DNA of 64,000 nt from an uncultured Planctomycetia bacterium. Its GTDB lineage: Bacteria > Planctomycetota > Phycisphaerae > FEN-1346 > JAACEH01. Under the pieces are notes generated by a model, which saw only the letters and a list, made by a program, of their open reading frames with translations, made no database searches and was not told the DNA's origin. The position numbers and the translations under genes were made by a program. Where the stretch lies: assembly GCA_903929765.1 (NCBI GenBank), contig CAIYVX010000044.1:56750-120749 (forward strand), read 5' to 3'. Of the stretch, positions 1 through 9,200 are shown one piece after another (the first letter of the stretch is position 1; the number at the start of each line of letters is the position of its first letter).

Positions 1-539
1 GAGAAGTCCCATCCGCCCCCCTTCTTGCCCTCGACGTAGTCCCAGGCCCCGCTGGGCAACTGAAAGCTCACCAGCTTTTTGACGTCCGTGGCCATGGAGG
101 AGCGCAGGCCGGTCTTCTTGGCCGCATCCCCCTTATGATCGGCCTGTCGATATAGCTCAGCCGAGAGGACGAGCCGCAAAGCCAGAACGTAGGTCGTGTC
201 CAGTTCCATTTCCCGCAGCGCCGCCAGACCTTTCTGAAACTCCGGCTTGGCGGTTTCGTGGGCATAGGCCAGGGCCGTCAGGGCCATGACGTCATTGCCG
301 CCCGGATAAGTTCTGGCGCCGGCCTTGGAATCGTCCTGGCCAAAGCGTCCGGTGTCTTTATTCTGCGTCGACAAGAGTTGGGCCACGCCCCTGGCAATGG
401 CGGCATCGATCTGCTCGGCCGTGATGGTCGAGGCCCGCGGCAGGGCCCCCGGCGGGACGCGCTCGGCCGTCTGAGCCAGACAGGACGCCACGAGCAGTCC
501 GCTCAGAATTCCCGACCACAGAACACGCGCTAACAGCAT
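1..539 (-). CDS. Secreted prenyltransferase/squalene-oxidase-repeat-like protein, N-terminal part (partial)
   Basis: The reading frame runs off the left edge; 179 residues are visible. The start ATG (537-539) follows a GGAGG with a 9-base gap. The N-terminus is a signal peptide (MLLARVLWSG, hydrophobic to about residue 22, ending near SCLAQ). It is followed by a segment with the style of alpha-toroid repeats: AIARGVAQLLSTQN, then YPGGNDVMALTALAYAHE, then TYVLALRLVLSAELYRQ. In planctomycetes such segments occur in secreted terpenoid-cyclase-toroid proteins of unknown substrate, often N-terminal to a DUF4159 domain; whether that domain follows here cannot be seen. It is transcribed divergently from the large gene at 742. 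Confidence 0.6.
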   Translation of the reverse strand, partial: MLLARVLWSGILSGLLVASCLAQTAERVPPGALPRASTITAEQIDAAIARGVAQLLSTQNKDTGRFGQDDSKAGARTYPGGNDVMALTALAYAHETAKPEFQKGLAALREMELDTTYVLALRLVLSAELYRQADHKGDAAKKTGLRSSMATDVKKLVSFQLPSGAWDYVEGKKGGGWDF

Positions 540-692
540 CGCAGCATACCTCCCTAGGAGTAACGGTTCCTGCCACTCGGCGGGTCTCCATAGTAACGGT
601 GTGGGGCACGGCGGACAAGAGACATTACGGCCCGCCGGATAACACGACCAAAAATCTCCGGTCTGCCCGCCGACACTGTACGCTTATCGTGA

Positions 693-698
693 TACAAT
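693..698 (+). promoter_or_regulatory. Possible -10 element for the large AsmA-like gene
   Basis: TACAAT lies 44 bases before the GTG at 742 in the divergent gap 540-741. A good -35 match is not obvious, so this is a weak call. The gap holds nothing else that I recognise. Confidence 0.3.
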
Positions 699-741
699 CT
701 CTAAAGTCGATAACAAACCTTGTTAACCGAAAGGATCGCCT

Positions 742-3700
742 GTGACTACCAAGCCCGCGGTCGCGCCAACCTCCGCTCCATCCGCCGCGCCCCGTCGCCA
801 CTGGCTGCGGCGAATCATCATCGGCGTGGTTCTGCTCATCGTCCTGGTCGCTCTCCTGGCGGCCCTGGCCCCGACGCTGGTCAGTTCCGGCCCCGGCACG
901 CGGCTGGCCCTGTCCATTGCCAACGGCTACATTCCCGGCACCCTGTCCGCCGATGCACTTTCCGTCGGCTGGTTCTCCGGCGCGCGCATCGACGGCCTCA
1001 AGATCACCCAGCCCGACGGCAAGGTGGTCATCAATGCCGGCGTCTGGGCACCCGACTTCAGCCTGTCCCGGGCCGCCGGCGGCGCTACCGATTTCGGCGT
1101 CATCACCGTCACCAACCCGAACATCAACTACGAACAGTACCCCGACGGCACCAACTCCATCACCCGGGCTCTGGTCAAAGTCGCCCAGGCCGTTCAGGCC
1201 GCCGCTCCGACCAAAACCACGCCGCCGGGCCAGACCAACACCAACTATCGCGCCAGGCTCGTCCTGACCGGCGGCACTCTCCAGTTCGTTTCGCCCGGCC
1301 AGGCGCCCGTCACGGTCGAAAACCTGGCCGTCAACGCCCAGGTCGCTACCCTGTCCGCCCTGACCGCCGACTTCAAGGCCTCCGTCAAGCAGGGTGAAAA
1401 CAGCGGCCAGATCGAACTGAGGAAATGTTCCGTCACCAACCTGTTCGACGCGTCCGGCCACCTTCAGGCCGACCGCGCCGCCTTCGACGTTGACGCCCGG
1501 CTCAGCAATCTGCCAATCGCCATGGCCGACGCCATCGCCAGCACGAGCGGCAACCTCGTCACCCTGCTCGGCGACAAGGCCGACGCCGAATTCACCGTCG
1601 CCGGGTCGCTGGCCAACCTGACCGGCCACACCAAGTTCACCACTTCCAAGCTGAGTGCTCAGGCCGACGTTACCGCGACCAAAACGGACGTCACGGCCGG
1701 GGCTTCCGTACACATCGCCGTCGATCCCGAGACCTGGGCCCGCTTGACCACCACCGGGAGCGGCGCGCCGCTCCTGCCCGCCATTACCCGGCCCGCGGTG
1801 TTCGACCTCACGCTCGACAAAACCACAGAGCCGATCAAAGAAAGCCGCATCGACCTCGCCGCTATCCTCAAAAAAATCACCATCAGGCCCGTCGAACTGG
1901 CCTTTAATACGCCCGCTGGCGAATCACCCGCGCCCGCCACCTTCGCCCTGGCCGCCAACCAGATCAACCTCACCATCCCGTCAACCTTGGTCGCTGCCGT
2001 CGTTCACCAAAAAGCCGCTGGAAATGCCGACCTCGCCAAGATCGGCCTGACTCAACCAATGACCGTCAACGTCGAGGTCAACGAACTGGTTCTTACCACG
2101 GGTTCTCCCTCCGGCTTCTCCTTCAAGGCCAAAGTCAGTTCGCCAAAGATCGCCGCCGTTGGTTTGCCACAGTTCGACGCCGTCACCGTGACCGGCCTCG
2201 ACGCCGCACTTTCCGGCGAGTCGGTCGGCGGCAAGATCAGGGCTTCCGCCAACCTCGGACTCCAGGAAATCATTTTTCCGACCGACCAGCGCCTGGCCAC
2301 CACGCGGCTCTCCAATCTGAACCTCTCCATTCCTGCCGTGGCGATCTCCAACGCCGGGGCGAGCGGCCATGAATTGAAAGCCTCGTTCGCCACCGACATT
2401 CTGCGCGGCGAGGAAAAGGGCACGCTCACCGCCGACGTAAATATGACGCCAGGTAAAACTCTCACCTTCTCCGCCTCAACCACGGCGGTCAATCTGCCGC
2501 TCGACCTGGCTGACATCCTGGCCAACCAGAACGGCAAACTGGTCGCCATCGCCGGGCCGAAAGTCGAAAACTTCACCGCCAGCGCCGCCAGCGCCACGGC
2601 CGACAACGGCGCCATTCATTTCGCCTGCGAGGCCAGGACCGCCAACCTCACCGCCAAATTCGCCGGCCTGGTCGCTCCGCAGGACCGCCTCGAAATGCAC
2701 GATTCGTCCTTCGCCCTGAGCCTGACGCCGCAATCGTTCGACGCCCTGATGTCGGTCACGTCGTCGGCCCAGGCCGTTTCGTTACAGCAGAACTCCCAGG
2801 CCTCCGTCACCATCGCCAATTTGCTTGTCCCCCTGCCCAAAGCAGCGCCGGTCGGCCAGGCCGCCCCCTTCACCCTCGATCCCGAGCGGACCAGGGCCGA
2901 CATCACATTCGCCATGCCCCAAGCCGCCTTCAAGCTGGCCGAAACCGGCGACGTCGTCGCCCTGAAGGACTTCTCGGCTCACCTCTCGACCCAGAATCCC
3001 GCGAAGGAAATGACCGCCCTAATCACCGCCCAGTTCAACTCCGCCGGCGCTGCCGGGGCCATCGATTCCCACACCACTATCACGAACCTCGTCGACGCCA
3101 AAGGCAACCTCCAACTTTCCAGCGTTGCCGTTGATACCAACACGAAACTGAAGGAAGTTCCCCTGCGGCTCATCGACGCCCTGGCCGGACTGGGCGGCAA
3201 GCTCGTCCGCTCGCTCGGACCCACGCTCCACCAACTCGATCTGACTGCCAAGTCCGCCGGCCGCGACCAACCGATTGATTTCACCGTCGCCGCCCAATCT
3301 CAGTTCCTCGACGCCAATCTCAGCGGCGCGTTCACACCCGGCAGGCGAATCACCGTGACCAAAGGATCGGCGGCCACGTTGACCATCACTGACGACATTC
3401 TCTCCATCATTCAATCGTCCACCGTCCCGGCCGACCGCAAGATCGCCCTCCAGCAACCGGCCAAGTACCGTCTGGCGATCGTCGCTGCCGAAATCGCCTG
3501 GCCTGAAAATAAAAAAACCAGCGCCGCCGCATCCGCTGAGCCTATGCGCATCGACCCGGCGCATACCAGGCTCAACGTTGAACTGACCGGCGAACCGACC
3601 GCCATCCTGCTTCGCGACTCCGGCGAAGTCGCCACCTTCTCGAACCTTAAAATCTCCGCCCAGACCGACAACCCGACCGCCGAGACCGTGGCCAACGTCC

Positions 3701-4908
3701 ATTTCGACGTCCAGATCGGCAAGACCGGCGAGACGCCCGTCACCGGCAAGTTCGACTCCAAAACCACCCTCAAAAACCTCGCCGGCGCCGATGGCCTGAT
3801 CCAGATTGCCAAGGCTTCCGTCGCCTCCGAAACGTCGCTCGAAAACGTGCCCACCGCGCCGCTCGACGCCCTGGCCGCCACCAACGGCAAGCTCGGCGAA
3901 CTCCTCGGCCCGACCCTGGCCGCTTCCGTTTCCGCCAACTATCAGCCCGGCGTCGGCGGTCCGGTACACGTCAAGCTCACCAGCGGGAACACCCAGGGCG
4001 ATCTGCCCTTCTCGCTCGACAAGGACACCGCCCTCCACCTGACGCAAGACGCCAAAGTTTCGGCCAAGCTCACGCCCGGCCTGTCCAAGAATCTCGGCCT
4101 GGCCAGCCCCCTGCTCTTTCAGGCCGTCCAGTCGGACAAGCCCATTGATGTCTTTCTGCGAAGCAACGCCTTTACCGTGCCCCTCTCGCCCGTCGATATC
4201 GCCAAGGCCCGCGTCGACGGCGAGGTCGATCTCGGCACCGTCACTATGCAAAACGGCGGGCTGCTGAAGCTTACCTCGCTCATGCTCAGTCAACTCGGCT
4301 CCTCCGCGCCGCAAAGCGACACCATGCCCGCGACCTTCACGCCGCTGGTCTTTCATCTGGATAAGGGAATTATCAGCACCAACGACATGTGGCTCAGTTC
4401 GCCGCTGCTGACCATGGGCACGCAGGCCGTTTCCGTAAACCTCAATCCGGCACTCCAGCCCGGTCAGCCGTTCAAGGCCGGCCTGGCGCCGGCCAAGATT
4501 CTGATCGGCCTCTCTGGCCGCGACCTGGCCCGCGTCAAGGAACTCCAAGGCATCTTCGACCCCAACTATGTCTACGAGATTCCCGCCTCCGGCCCCGTCG
4601 ACGCCATCAAGCCCGACTACGGCAAGTTCGTCGCACAGATCGCCGAACTAAAGGTCAAGGCTGCCGCCCAGAAACAACTCAAGAGCTTAGGTTCACTTGG
4701 CGCTATAGGCACCAAGGTTCTCGCCATGCCGCAGGCCGATCAGCAGGCCGAGATTCAGAAACACTGGCCCAACCTGCCCAAGGCCCCGGCGCCCGCCGGC
4801 AACCAATCCGCCGCGCCAACCGCTACACCGCCACCGCCGCCGTCCACACCGCCGACCCAGAAGCCGGTGCTGCCAGCGCTGCCAAAACTGCCGAAGCTGC
4901 CTTTCTGA
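742..4908 (+). CDS. Large AsmA/TamB-like envelope protein with internal repeats
   Basis: 1388 residues. A basic cytoplasmic tail (residues 1-24) precedes one strong membrane segment (about 25-45, IIIGVVLLIVLVALLAAL). A long beta-rich periplasmic region follows, opening with an AsmA-like entry (SIANGYIPGTLSADALSVGWFSGARIDGLKI). Short modules recur, each with a stretch of the form L..L-x-DALA-x-x-NGKL-x-x-LGP, near DNA 1500, 2500, 3180 and 3880. The tail is Pro-rich (PPPPPSTPPTQKP). AsmA/TamB/YhdP proteins bridge inner and outer membranes and are thought to move lipids; that role is inferred from architecture alone. The start is GTG with AAAGGATC upstream. Long open frames on the other strand here are antisense shadows. 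Confidence 0.6.
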   Translation: MTTKPAVAPTSAPSAAPRRHWLRRIIIGVVLLIVLVALLAALAPTLVSSGPGTRLALSIANGYIPGTLSADALSVGWFSGARIDGLKITQPDGKVVINAGVWAPDFSLSRAAGGATDFGVITVTNPNINYEQYPDGTNSITRALVKVAQAVQAAAPTKTTPPGQTNTNYRARLVLTGGTLQFVSPGQAPVTVENLAVNAQVATLSALTADFKASVKQGENSGQIELRKCSVTNLFDASGHLQADRAAFDVDARLSNLPIAMADAIASTSGNLVTLLGDKADAEFTVAGSLANLTGHTKFTTSKLSAQADVTATKTDVTAGASVHIAVDPETWARLTTTGSGAPLLPAITRPAVFDLTLDKTTEPIKESRIDLAAILKKITIRPVELAFNTPAGESPAPATFALAANQINLTIPSTLVAAVVHQKAAGNADLAKIGLTQPMTVNVEVNELVLTTGSPSGFSFKAKVSSPKIAAVGLPQFDAVTVTGLDAALSGESVGGKIRASANLGLQEIIFPTDQRLATTRLSNLNLSIPAVAISNAGASGHELKASFATDILRGEEKGTLTADVNMTPGKTLTFSASTTAVNLPLDLADILANQNGKLVAIAGPKVENFTASAASATADNGAIHFACEARTANLTAKFAGLVAPQDRLEMHDSSFALSLTPQSFDALMSVTSSAQAVSLQQNSQASVTIANLLVPLPKAAPVGQAAPFTLDPERTRADITFAMPQAAFKLAETGDVVALKDFSAHLSTQNPAKEMTALITAQFNSAGAAGAIDSHTTITNLVDAKGNLQLSSVAVDTNTKLKEVPLRLIDALAGLGGKLVRSLGPTLHQLDLTAKSAGRDQPIDFTVAAQSQFLDANLSGAFTPGRRITVTKGSAATLTITDDILSIIQSSTVPADRKIALQQPAKYRLAIVAAEIAWPENKKTSAAASAEPMRIDPAHTRLNVELTGEPTAILLRDSGEVATFSNLKISAQTDNPTAETVANVHFDVQIGKTGETPVTGKFDSKTTLKNLAGADGLIQIAKASVASETSLENVPTAPLDALAATNGKLGELLGPTLAASVSANYQPGVGGPVHVKLTSGNTQGDLPFSLDKDTALHLTQDAKVSAKLTPGLSKNLGLASPLLFQAVQSDKPIDVFLRSNAFTVPLSPVDIAKARVDGEVDLGTVTMQNGGLLKLTSLMLSQLGSSAPQSDTMPATFTPLVFHLDKGIISTNDMWLSSPLLTMGTQAVSVNLNPALQPGQPFKAGLAPAKILIGLSGRDLARVKELQGIFDPNYVYEIPASGPVDAIKPDYGKFVAQIAELKVKAAAQKQLKSLGSLGAIGTKVLAMPQADQQAEIQKHWPNLPKAPAPAGNQSAAPTATPPPPPSTPPTQKPVLPALPKLPKLPF

Positions 4909-4916
4909 GCACGGCG

Positions 4917-4949
4917 CCTATTGACTGAAAACGGAGTCTGGAACATCAT
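4917..4949 (+). promoter_or_regulatory. Promoter copy 1 (TTGACT-N17-CATCAT)
   Basis: TTGACT (4921-4926), 17 bases, CATCAT (4944-4949). It is preceded by CCTA and followed by GAAAACGG, and the same arrangement recurs 119 bases downstream. It lies directly after the stop of the AsmA-like gene and points to the peroxiredoxin gene. Confidence 0.55.
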
Positions 4950-5035
4950 ACGGACGAGGTCCGAATGGTTGCGAAAATGGGCTCACTTTGCCGACAGGTC
5001 CACGGTAAAAAATATTCGCTGGCGGCACATCGGAA

Positions 5036-5068
5036 CCTATTGACTGAAAACGGGAACTAGCGCATCAT
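5036..5068 (+). promoter_or_regulatory. Promoter copy 2 (TTGACT-N17-CATCAT)
   Basis: TTGACT (5040-5045), 17 bases, CATCAT (5063-5068), 21 bases before the peroxiredoxin ATG. Eighteen bases around the -35 box are identical to copy 1. The middle 9 bases differ, while CATCAT and the spacing are kept, as expected if the two boxes are what is selected. Confidence 0.6.
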
Positions 5069-5089
5069 TCAGGTGGAGGGAGAGGAAGG

Positions 5090-5701
5090 ATGGAAAAAAT
5101 GAGATTAACCGACATGTACAATACAGCATTATTTATCGTGCTAACCGTCGCCGGGCTGCTGGTTCTGCCCGGCTGCCAGAGGACGCCTTCGGCCATGTCC
5201 ATGGAGACCGCGGCGGCCGGACGCAGCGAGTTCGCCGGACAGCCGGCCCCGGACTTCACCCTGATGAATCAAGATAGCCAGCCGGTGGCCTTGAGCCAGG
5301 AGCGCGGCAAATGGGTGGTGCTCTATTTCTATCCCAAGGACGACACCCCGGGCTGCGCCTGCGAGGCCAACGAATTCACCGAGCTCCTGACCCAGTTCCG
5401 GAACATGAACGCCCTGGTGTTGGGCATCAGTGCCGACTCGCCGAAGAGCCACCGGTTGTTCATCGAAAAATACAACCTGAGCCTCACGCTGCTGAGCGAC
5501 CCCAACCACGCCGTGATGAAACGCTACGGGGCCTGGGTCGAGAGTTCGCTGGGCGACAAGAAAACCGAGCGGGTGATCCGCAGCACGTTCATCATCGGGC
5601 CACAAGGAACCGTGCGGTACCACTTCCCCGAGGTAATTCCGCAGGGCCACGCGGAGCGGGTCCGGGAGAAGCTGGCCGAGTTGCAACGGGGAGGTATGTA
5701 A
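5090..5701 (+). CDS. Lipoprotein peroxiredoxin, Bcp/AhpC-TSA type
   Basis: 203 residues. The signal peptide ends in a lipobox LPGC with Cys29, so the enzyme is probably anchored in a membrane facing the periplasm. The thioredoxin-fold domain starts at about residue 48 (GQPAPDFTLMNQ). The peroxidatic site is DDTPGC (Cys89). In Bcp the resolving Cys is usually five residues on; here that residue is Asn94 and a Cys stands at 91 instead, so the enzyme is probably 1-Cys or uses an unusual disulfide. The family reduces hydroperoxides with thiol donors. A GGAGGGAGAGGAAGG stretch precedes the ATG, and a duplicated promoter lies upstream. Confidence 0.85.
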   Translation: MEKMRLTDMYNTALFIVLTVAGLLVLPGCQRTPSAMSMETAAAGRSEFAGQPAPDFTLMNQDSQPVALSQERGKWVVLYFYPKDDTPGCACEANEFTELLTQFRNMNALVLGISADSPKSHRLFIEKYNLSLTLLSDPNHAVMKRYGAWVESSLGDKKTERVIRSTFIIGPQGTVRYHFPEVIPQGHAERVREKLAELQRGGM

Positions 5702-5808
5702 GCGACAGATGAGATGAGTAAGTCAGGCACGAGGGCGAAACGGATCGTCTTCGCGGAGTGGGCCCTCGAGGCCCTGGACAGCAGTATTGGAAAATAGGGA
5801 GGATAGTT

Positions 5809-7305
5809 ATGAGAAATGTATTGATTGTCAGTCTGTTAGTGGCGGTAGGTGCGCTGGTTGCCGGGGGGTGCAGCACCTGTTCCACCGGCACTTGTCCGTC
5901 CGGCGGCGCGACGGCCAGCAGCGGCGGCACGTGCAACATTTGCAGCAACCCGGCCGAATGCAAGATCGTGATCGACAAGACGGGTCCGAAGGACGTGACC
6001 GTGGGCAAGGAATACTCCTACTGCATCCAGGTGAAGCAAAACAGTTCGCATCCCGCCGAGGGCGTCACGGTGACCGAATTGCTGCCGGATAACTTCCAGT
6101 TGATTTCGACCTCGCCGCAAGCCACCCAGAATGGCAAGACTCTGGTCTGGAATTTGGGACATTTCAACGGGAATGAATCGAAACTGCTGAACGTGACGGG
6201 CAAGGCCACGGCAACCGGAATATGCACCGGCTGCACCACCTGGACCTGCTCTCCGCCGCGCGTCTGCCTGACCACCAACGCCACCAGCCCGGCGATTGCC
6301 GTGACGCTGACCGGGCCGACGTACGCGGTCCTGTGCGATACGCTGAAGTACACGGCCCGGGTCACCAACACCGGCACCGGCAAGGCCAGCGGCATCAAGG
6401 TGCGTGACGATCTGCCGACGGGCATGACCAGCCTGGGCGGACAGGGCGCCCTGGAAGGCGACGTGGGCGATCTGGCTGCGGGCGAATCGAAGGACGTAAT
6501 CCTGACGACCCGGGTCGGCAAGAGCGGCATGTACACCAACGTCGTGTCGGCCACGGCGGACGGCGGACTGACGGCCAATTCGCAGACCATCGGCACCGAG
6601 GTCAAAACTCCGGCTCTGGTGGTGACCATGTCAGCTCCGGCCGAACGGTTCATCGGTCGCCCGGTGGACTACACGATCACGGTCCGCAACAACGGTGACG
6701 CGGCAGCAAAGAACACCATGCTCGAACAAAAGGTGCCGCATAGCGTTAAACTCGTCAACGCCAGTAACGGCGGCGCGGATGTCGGCACGCTCATTCGCTG
6801 GGATCTCGGGACGATCAATCCGGGCGAGGAAAAGACGGTGACTCTGACCATCACCTCGACCGAAAAGGGCGACCTGCGGACCGAGGCGATGGCTTCCGCC
6901 TATTGCGGCGAAGGCAGCAGTAACACCACGACGGCCGTTAGGGGCGTTCCGGGCATCAGCTTCTGCACCGTCGGCCTCCAGCAGGCCATCGAAGTCGGAG
7001 CCACCGAAACCTATCGGACCACCGTGTCCAACGAGGGCAGCGACTCCGACGCGAACGTCGTTCTGGTGTTCACGATACCGGCCGAACAGACCTACGTCGG
7101 GGCCAAGGGGCCGACTGAAGCCACCGTTAACGGCAACACCGTGACCTTTGCCCCAATCAGCAGCCTCGAACCGGGCAAGACCGTCACCTTTGACGTGATG
7201 ACCAAGGCCATCAGCGACGGCGACAGCCACTTCAAGACCACCCTGAGCAGCGACTCGCTGAAGATGCCGGTCTACAAGACCGAGAGTACGCACATCGTCA
7301 AGTAA
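5809..7305 (+). CDS. DUF11-repeat, OmcB-like Cys-rich lipoprotein
   Basis: 498 residues. I chose the ATG at 5809 because AGGGAGGAT sits just before it and a signal peptide with lipobox-like AGGC (Cys21) follows. A Cys-rich stretch (STCSTGTCPSGG, ICSNPAEC) leads into about four immunoglobulin-like DUF11 repeats with motifs such as KTGPKDVTVGKEYSYCI, YTARVTNTGTGKASGIKV and DYTITVRNNGDAAAKN. DUF11/OmcB proteins are surface or periplasmic structural proteins (OmcB cross-links the chlamydial envelope by disulfides). A structural envelope role here is inference. A strong terminator follows. Confidence 0.8.
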   Translation: MRNVLIVSLLVAVGALVAGGCSTCSTGTCPSGGATASSGGTCNICSNPAECKIVIDKTGPKDVTVGKEYSYCIQVKQNSSHPAEGVTVTELLPDNFQLISTSPQATQNGKTLVWNLGHFNGNESKLLNVTGKATATGICTGCTTWTCSPPRVCLTTNATSPAIAVTLTGPTYAVLCDTLKYTARVTNTGTGKASGIKVRDDLPTGMTSLGGQGALEGDVGDLAAGESKDVILTTRVGKSGMYTNVVSATADGGLTANSQTIGTEVKTPALVVTMSAPAERFIGRPVDYTITVRNNGDAAAKNTMLEQKVPHSVKLVNASNGGADVGTLIRWDLGTINPGEEKTVTLTITSTEKGDLRTEAMASAYCGEGSSNTTTAVRGVPGISFCTVGLQQAIEVGATETYRTTVSNEGSDSDANVVLVFTIPAEQTYVGAKGPTEATVNGNTVTFAPISSLEPGKTVTFDVMTKAISDGDSHFKTTLSSDSLKMPVYKTESTHIVK

Positions 7306-7360
7306 CCGCGACGCCGCGAAGGCCGCGGCGGTTGTCTGAAGCGGTTGTTTAGTTCGAACG

Positions 7361-7400
7361 AGGGACGCCTCTGAGCAGGAGGCGTCCCTTGTCGTTTTCA
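7361..7400 (+). terminator. Rho-independent terminator after the DUF11 lipoprotein gene
   Basis: A perfect 10-bp stem GGGACGCCTC (7362-7371) / GAGGCGTCCC (7379-7388) with a 7-base loop is followed by TTGTCGTTTTC. Confidence 0.8.
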
Positions 7401-7519
7401 TTCTTTCGGAGGCCGCGACAATATCAAGTTTCCCCCTTGTCTCAAAATGGCGGCGCGGGTAATCTACGGGTTGTCGAAACCGATGAACGCAGTTCGAGAT
7501 CAATGGAGGAGCCGCGGAA

Positions 7520-9058
7520 ATGCCGTCTCAGAATCTTGGCCTGTGCGACAAGTGCAAAGCCCGCGTGCCGGCCGAGTTTTTCAATCGGGAGGCCCAGGTC
7601 TGGATTCGCAAGACCTGCCCCGCGTGCGGGTCGACCGAGGCCTTCGTCAGCGGCGATGCTGCCGCCTGGCAGGCCAAACGCGACCTCTGGCAGTACGTTC
7701 CGACCGACCCTCAGCACTGCTCGCTCAATTGTGACCATTGCCAGACCAACCACAAACCCAACATCGTTTTCATCGACGTGACCAACCGTTGCAACATGAA
7801 TTGCCCGATCTGCATCGCCACCATCCGTGACATGGGTTTCGATTTTCATCCCCCGCTGGAATATTTCGAGAAGGTCTTCGCCGTGGTGGGCCAGATGCAG
7901 CCCCAGCCCGTCCTCCAGCTTTTCGGCGGCGAACCGACCCTCCGCGACGACCTGCTCGAGATCATCGCCCTGGCCAAGCGCTACGGCCTCAAGCCGCACG
8001 TCGTCACCAACGGCGTCAAGCTGGCCGACGAGGAATATTGCAAAAAGCTCTGCGATGCCCGCGTGCCGCTGCGTTTCGCCTTCGACGGCCGCAGCGCCGA
8101 CATCTACGAGCGGCTGCGGAAAAATCGCCCGGCCTACGAAAAAAAGATGAAGGCCCTGGAAAACCTGAAAAAATTCAGCAAACGCAAACATGCCATCATT
8201 GCCTGCGCCGCCACGGGCGTCAATGACCACTTAATCGGCGACCTGCTTCAGTTCGTCCACGACAACCGCGACCTGATTTCCGACCTCGGCATCATCCCGC
8301 TGACCGAAAACTGGAAACCCGGCGAGTTCGATGCCGCCAAGACCACGACCATGGAAGACGTGGAGAAAATGGTCCGGCAGGCCATTCCTGGTAATGAAGT
8401 CGAGTTCGTTCCTTCCGGCCTGGCCTACGCCATGAAGAAGCCGCGTTCCTTCTTCCGCAAAAGCCCCCGGTCGGAGGTGCTGCTGCTGGCCGGCGTCCAT
8501 CCCAATTGCGAGTCAATGACGCTGCTGATTTCCGACGGCCAACGCTACCGCGGCATCAACCATTATCTCAAACGCCCGTTCTCCAAAGTGGTGGTCGAAC
8601 TGGCGGAATTGAGCCGCAGGATCGAGCCGCAACTCGACCGCCTCGACCCGACGAAGTTCTTCCAGCGCTGGCGCGGACGGTTGCTCTGCATCAGAACTTT
8701 CGCCCCGTGGGCCTTGCGCTCGATCAATTTTGTGGGCTTGGGCAACGGCAAACCGGTGCGGGCACTGCTGAAGCTGATCGGCGGACTGTTCCGCCGGCAG
8801 TCCGCCGAAGGTCTGGCCAGCGGCCGGCGACCCCGGCGCATCCTGCGGCTGGGCATGTTGCCGTTCGAGGAACAGCACTCGGTCGATGCGGCCCGGATGG
8901 AAAGCTGCAAAGCGGTCTTCGCCTACGAGGATCCGTCAGACGGCGTGGTCAAGACCATTCCGGCCTGCCTCTGGTACCCCTACCGCAATCCGATTCTGGC
9001 CGGACTTTCAAAGCAGTACGGCATTGTCGGACGGAAGGCCGAACCAGCCGCGGTCTAG
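7520..9058 (+). CDS. Radical SAM protein, tetraether-synthase (Tes/MJ0619)-like
   Basis: 512 residues. The radical SAM cluster motif is CNMNCPIC (Cys91, 95, 98), preceded by DVTNR and followed by a LFGGEPTLRDD strand as in SPASM-less radical SAM enzymes. The N-terminus has extra metal-binding Cys pairs: LCDKC (9, 12), CPAC (33, 36) and CSLNCDHC (67, 71, 74). This layout of zinc-finger-like N-terminus plus C-x-x-C-x(n)-I-x-VTNRCN matches the archaeal Tes/MJ0619 group, which joins lipid chains. The substrate cannot be read from sequence, and other radical SAM alkyl-coupling enzymes share the layout. The start has GGAG 9-12 bases upstream. A glycerol-1-phosphate dehydrogenase gene lies 2 kb downstream. 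Confidence 0.7.
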   Translation: MPSQNLGLCDKCKARVPAEFFNREAQVWIRKTCPACGSTEAFVSGDAAAWQAKRDLWQYVPTDPQHCSLNCDHCQTNHKPNIVFIDVTNRCNMNCPICIATIRDMGFDFHPPLEYFEKVFAVVGQMQPQPVLQLFGGEPTLRDDLLEIIALAKRYGLKPHVVTNGVKLADEEYCKKLCDARVPLRFAFDGRSADIYERLRKNRPAYEKKMKALENLKKFSKRKHAIIACAATGVNDHLIGDLLQFVHDNRDLISDLGIIPLTENWKPGEFDAAKTTTMEDVEKMVRQAIPGNEVEFVPSGLAYAMKKPRSFFRKSPRSEVLLLAGVHPNCESMTLLISDGQRYRGINHYLKRPFSKVVVELAELSRRIEPQLDRLDPTKFFQRWRGRLLCIRTFAPWALRSINFVGLGNGKPVRALLKLIGGLFRRQSAEGLASGRRPRRILRLGMLPFEEQHSVDAARMESCKAVFAYEDPSDGVVKTIPACLWYPYRNPILAGLSKQYGIVGRKAEPAAV

Positions 9059-9121
9059 CATTTCACGATTAGAGCAGTTAACGATTGGTTGTACTCTTTG
9101 GGAAAGTTTGCCGGCCTTCCA

Positions 9122-9162
9122 CACACCTTGCCCGGCAATGCAGCCCGCCGGGACAAGGTGTG
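9122..9162. repeat. Intergenic hairpin element, copy A
   Basis: CACACCTTG-CCCGGC (9122-9136) pairs with GCCGGGACAAGGTGTG (9147-9162) with one bulge. It lies in the convergent gap 9059-9200 and could terminate both flanking genes. A shorter outer inverted repeat (GAGCAGTTAACG near 9073 and CGTTAATTGCTC near 9181) flanks it. A related hairpin with the same GTGTGGCACCC edge lies at 36104-36144. Confidence 0.6.
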
Positions 9163-9200
9163 GCACCCAGTAACCCAAAACGTTAATTGCTCCTGACTGC

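Noticed and set aside
625..4548. Long open frames opposite the AsmA-like gene
   Set aside because: They are Gly/Val/Asp-rich, lack ribosome sites and any domain, and mirror the codon bias of the + strand gene; GC-rich genes often leave such antisense frames.
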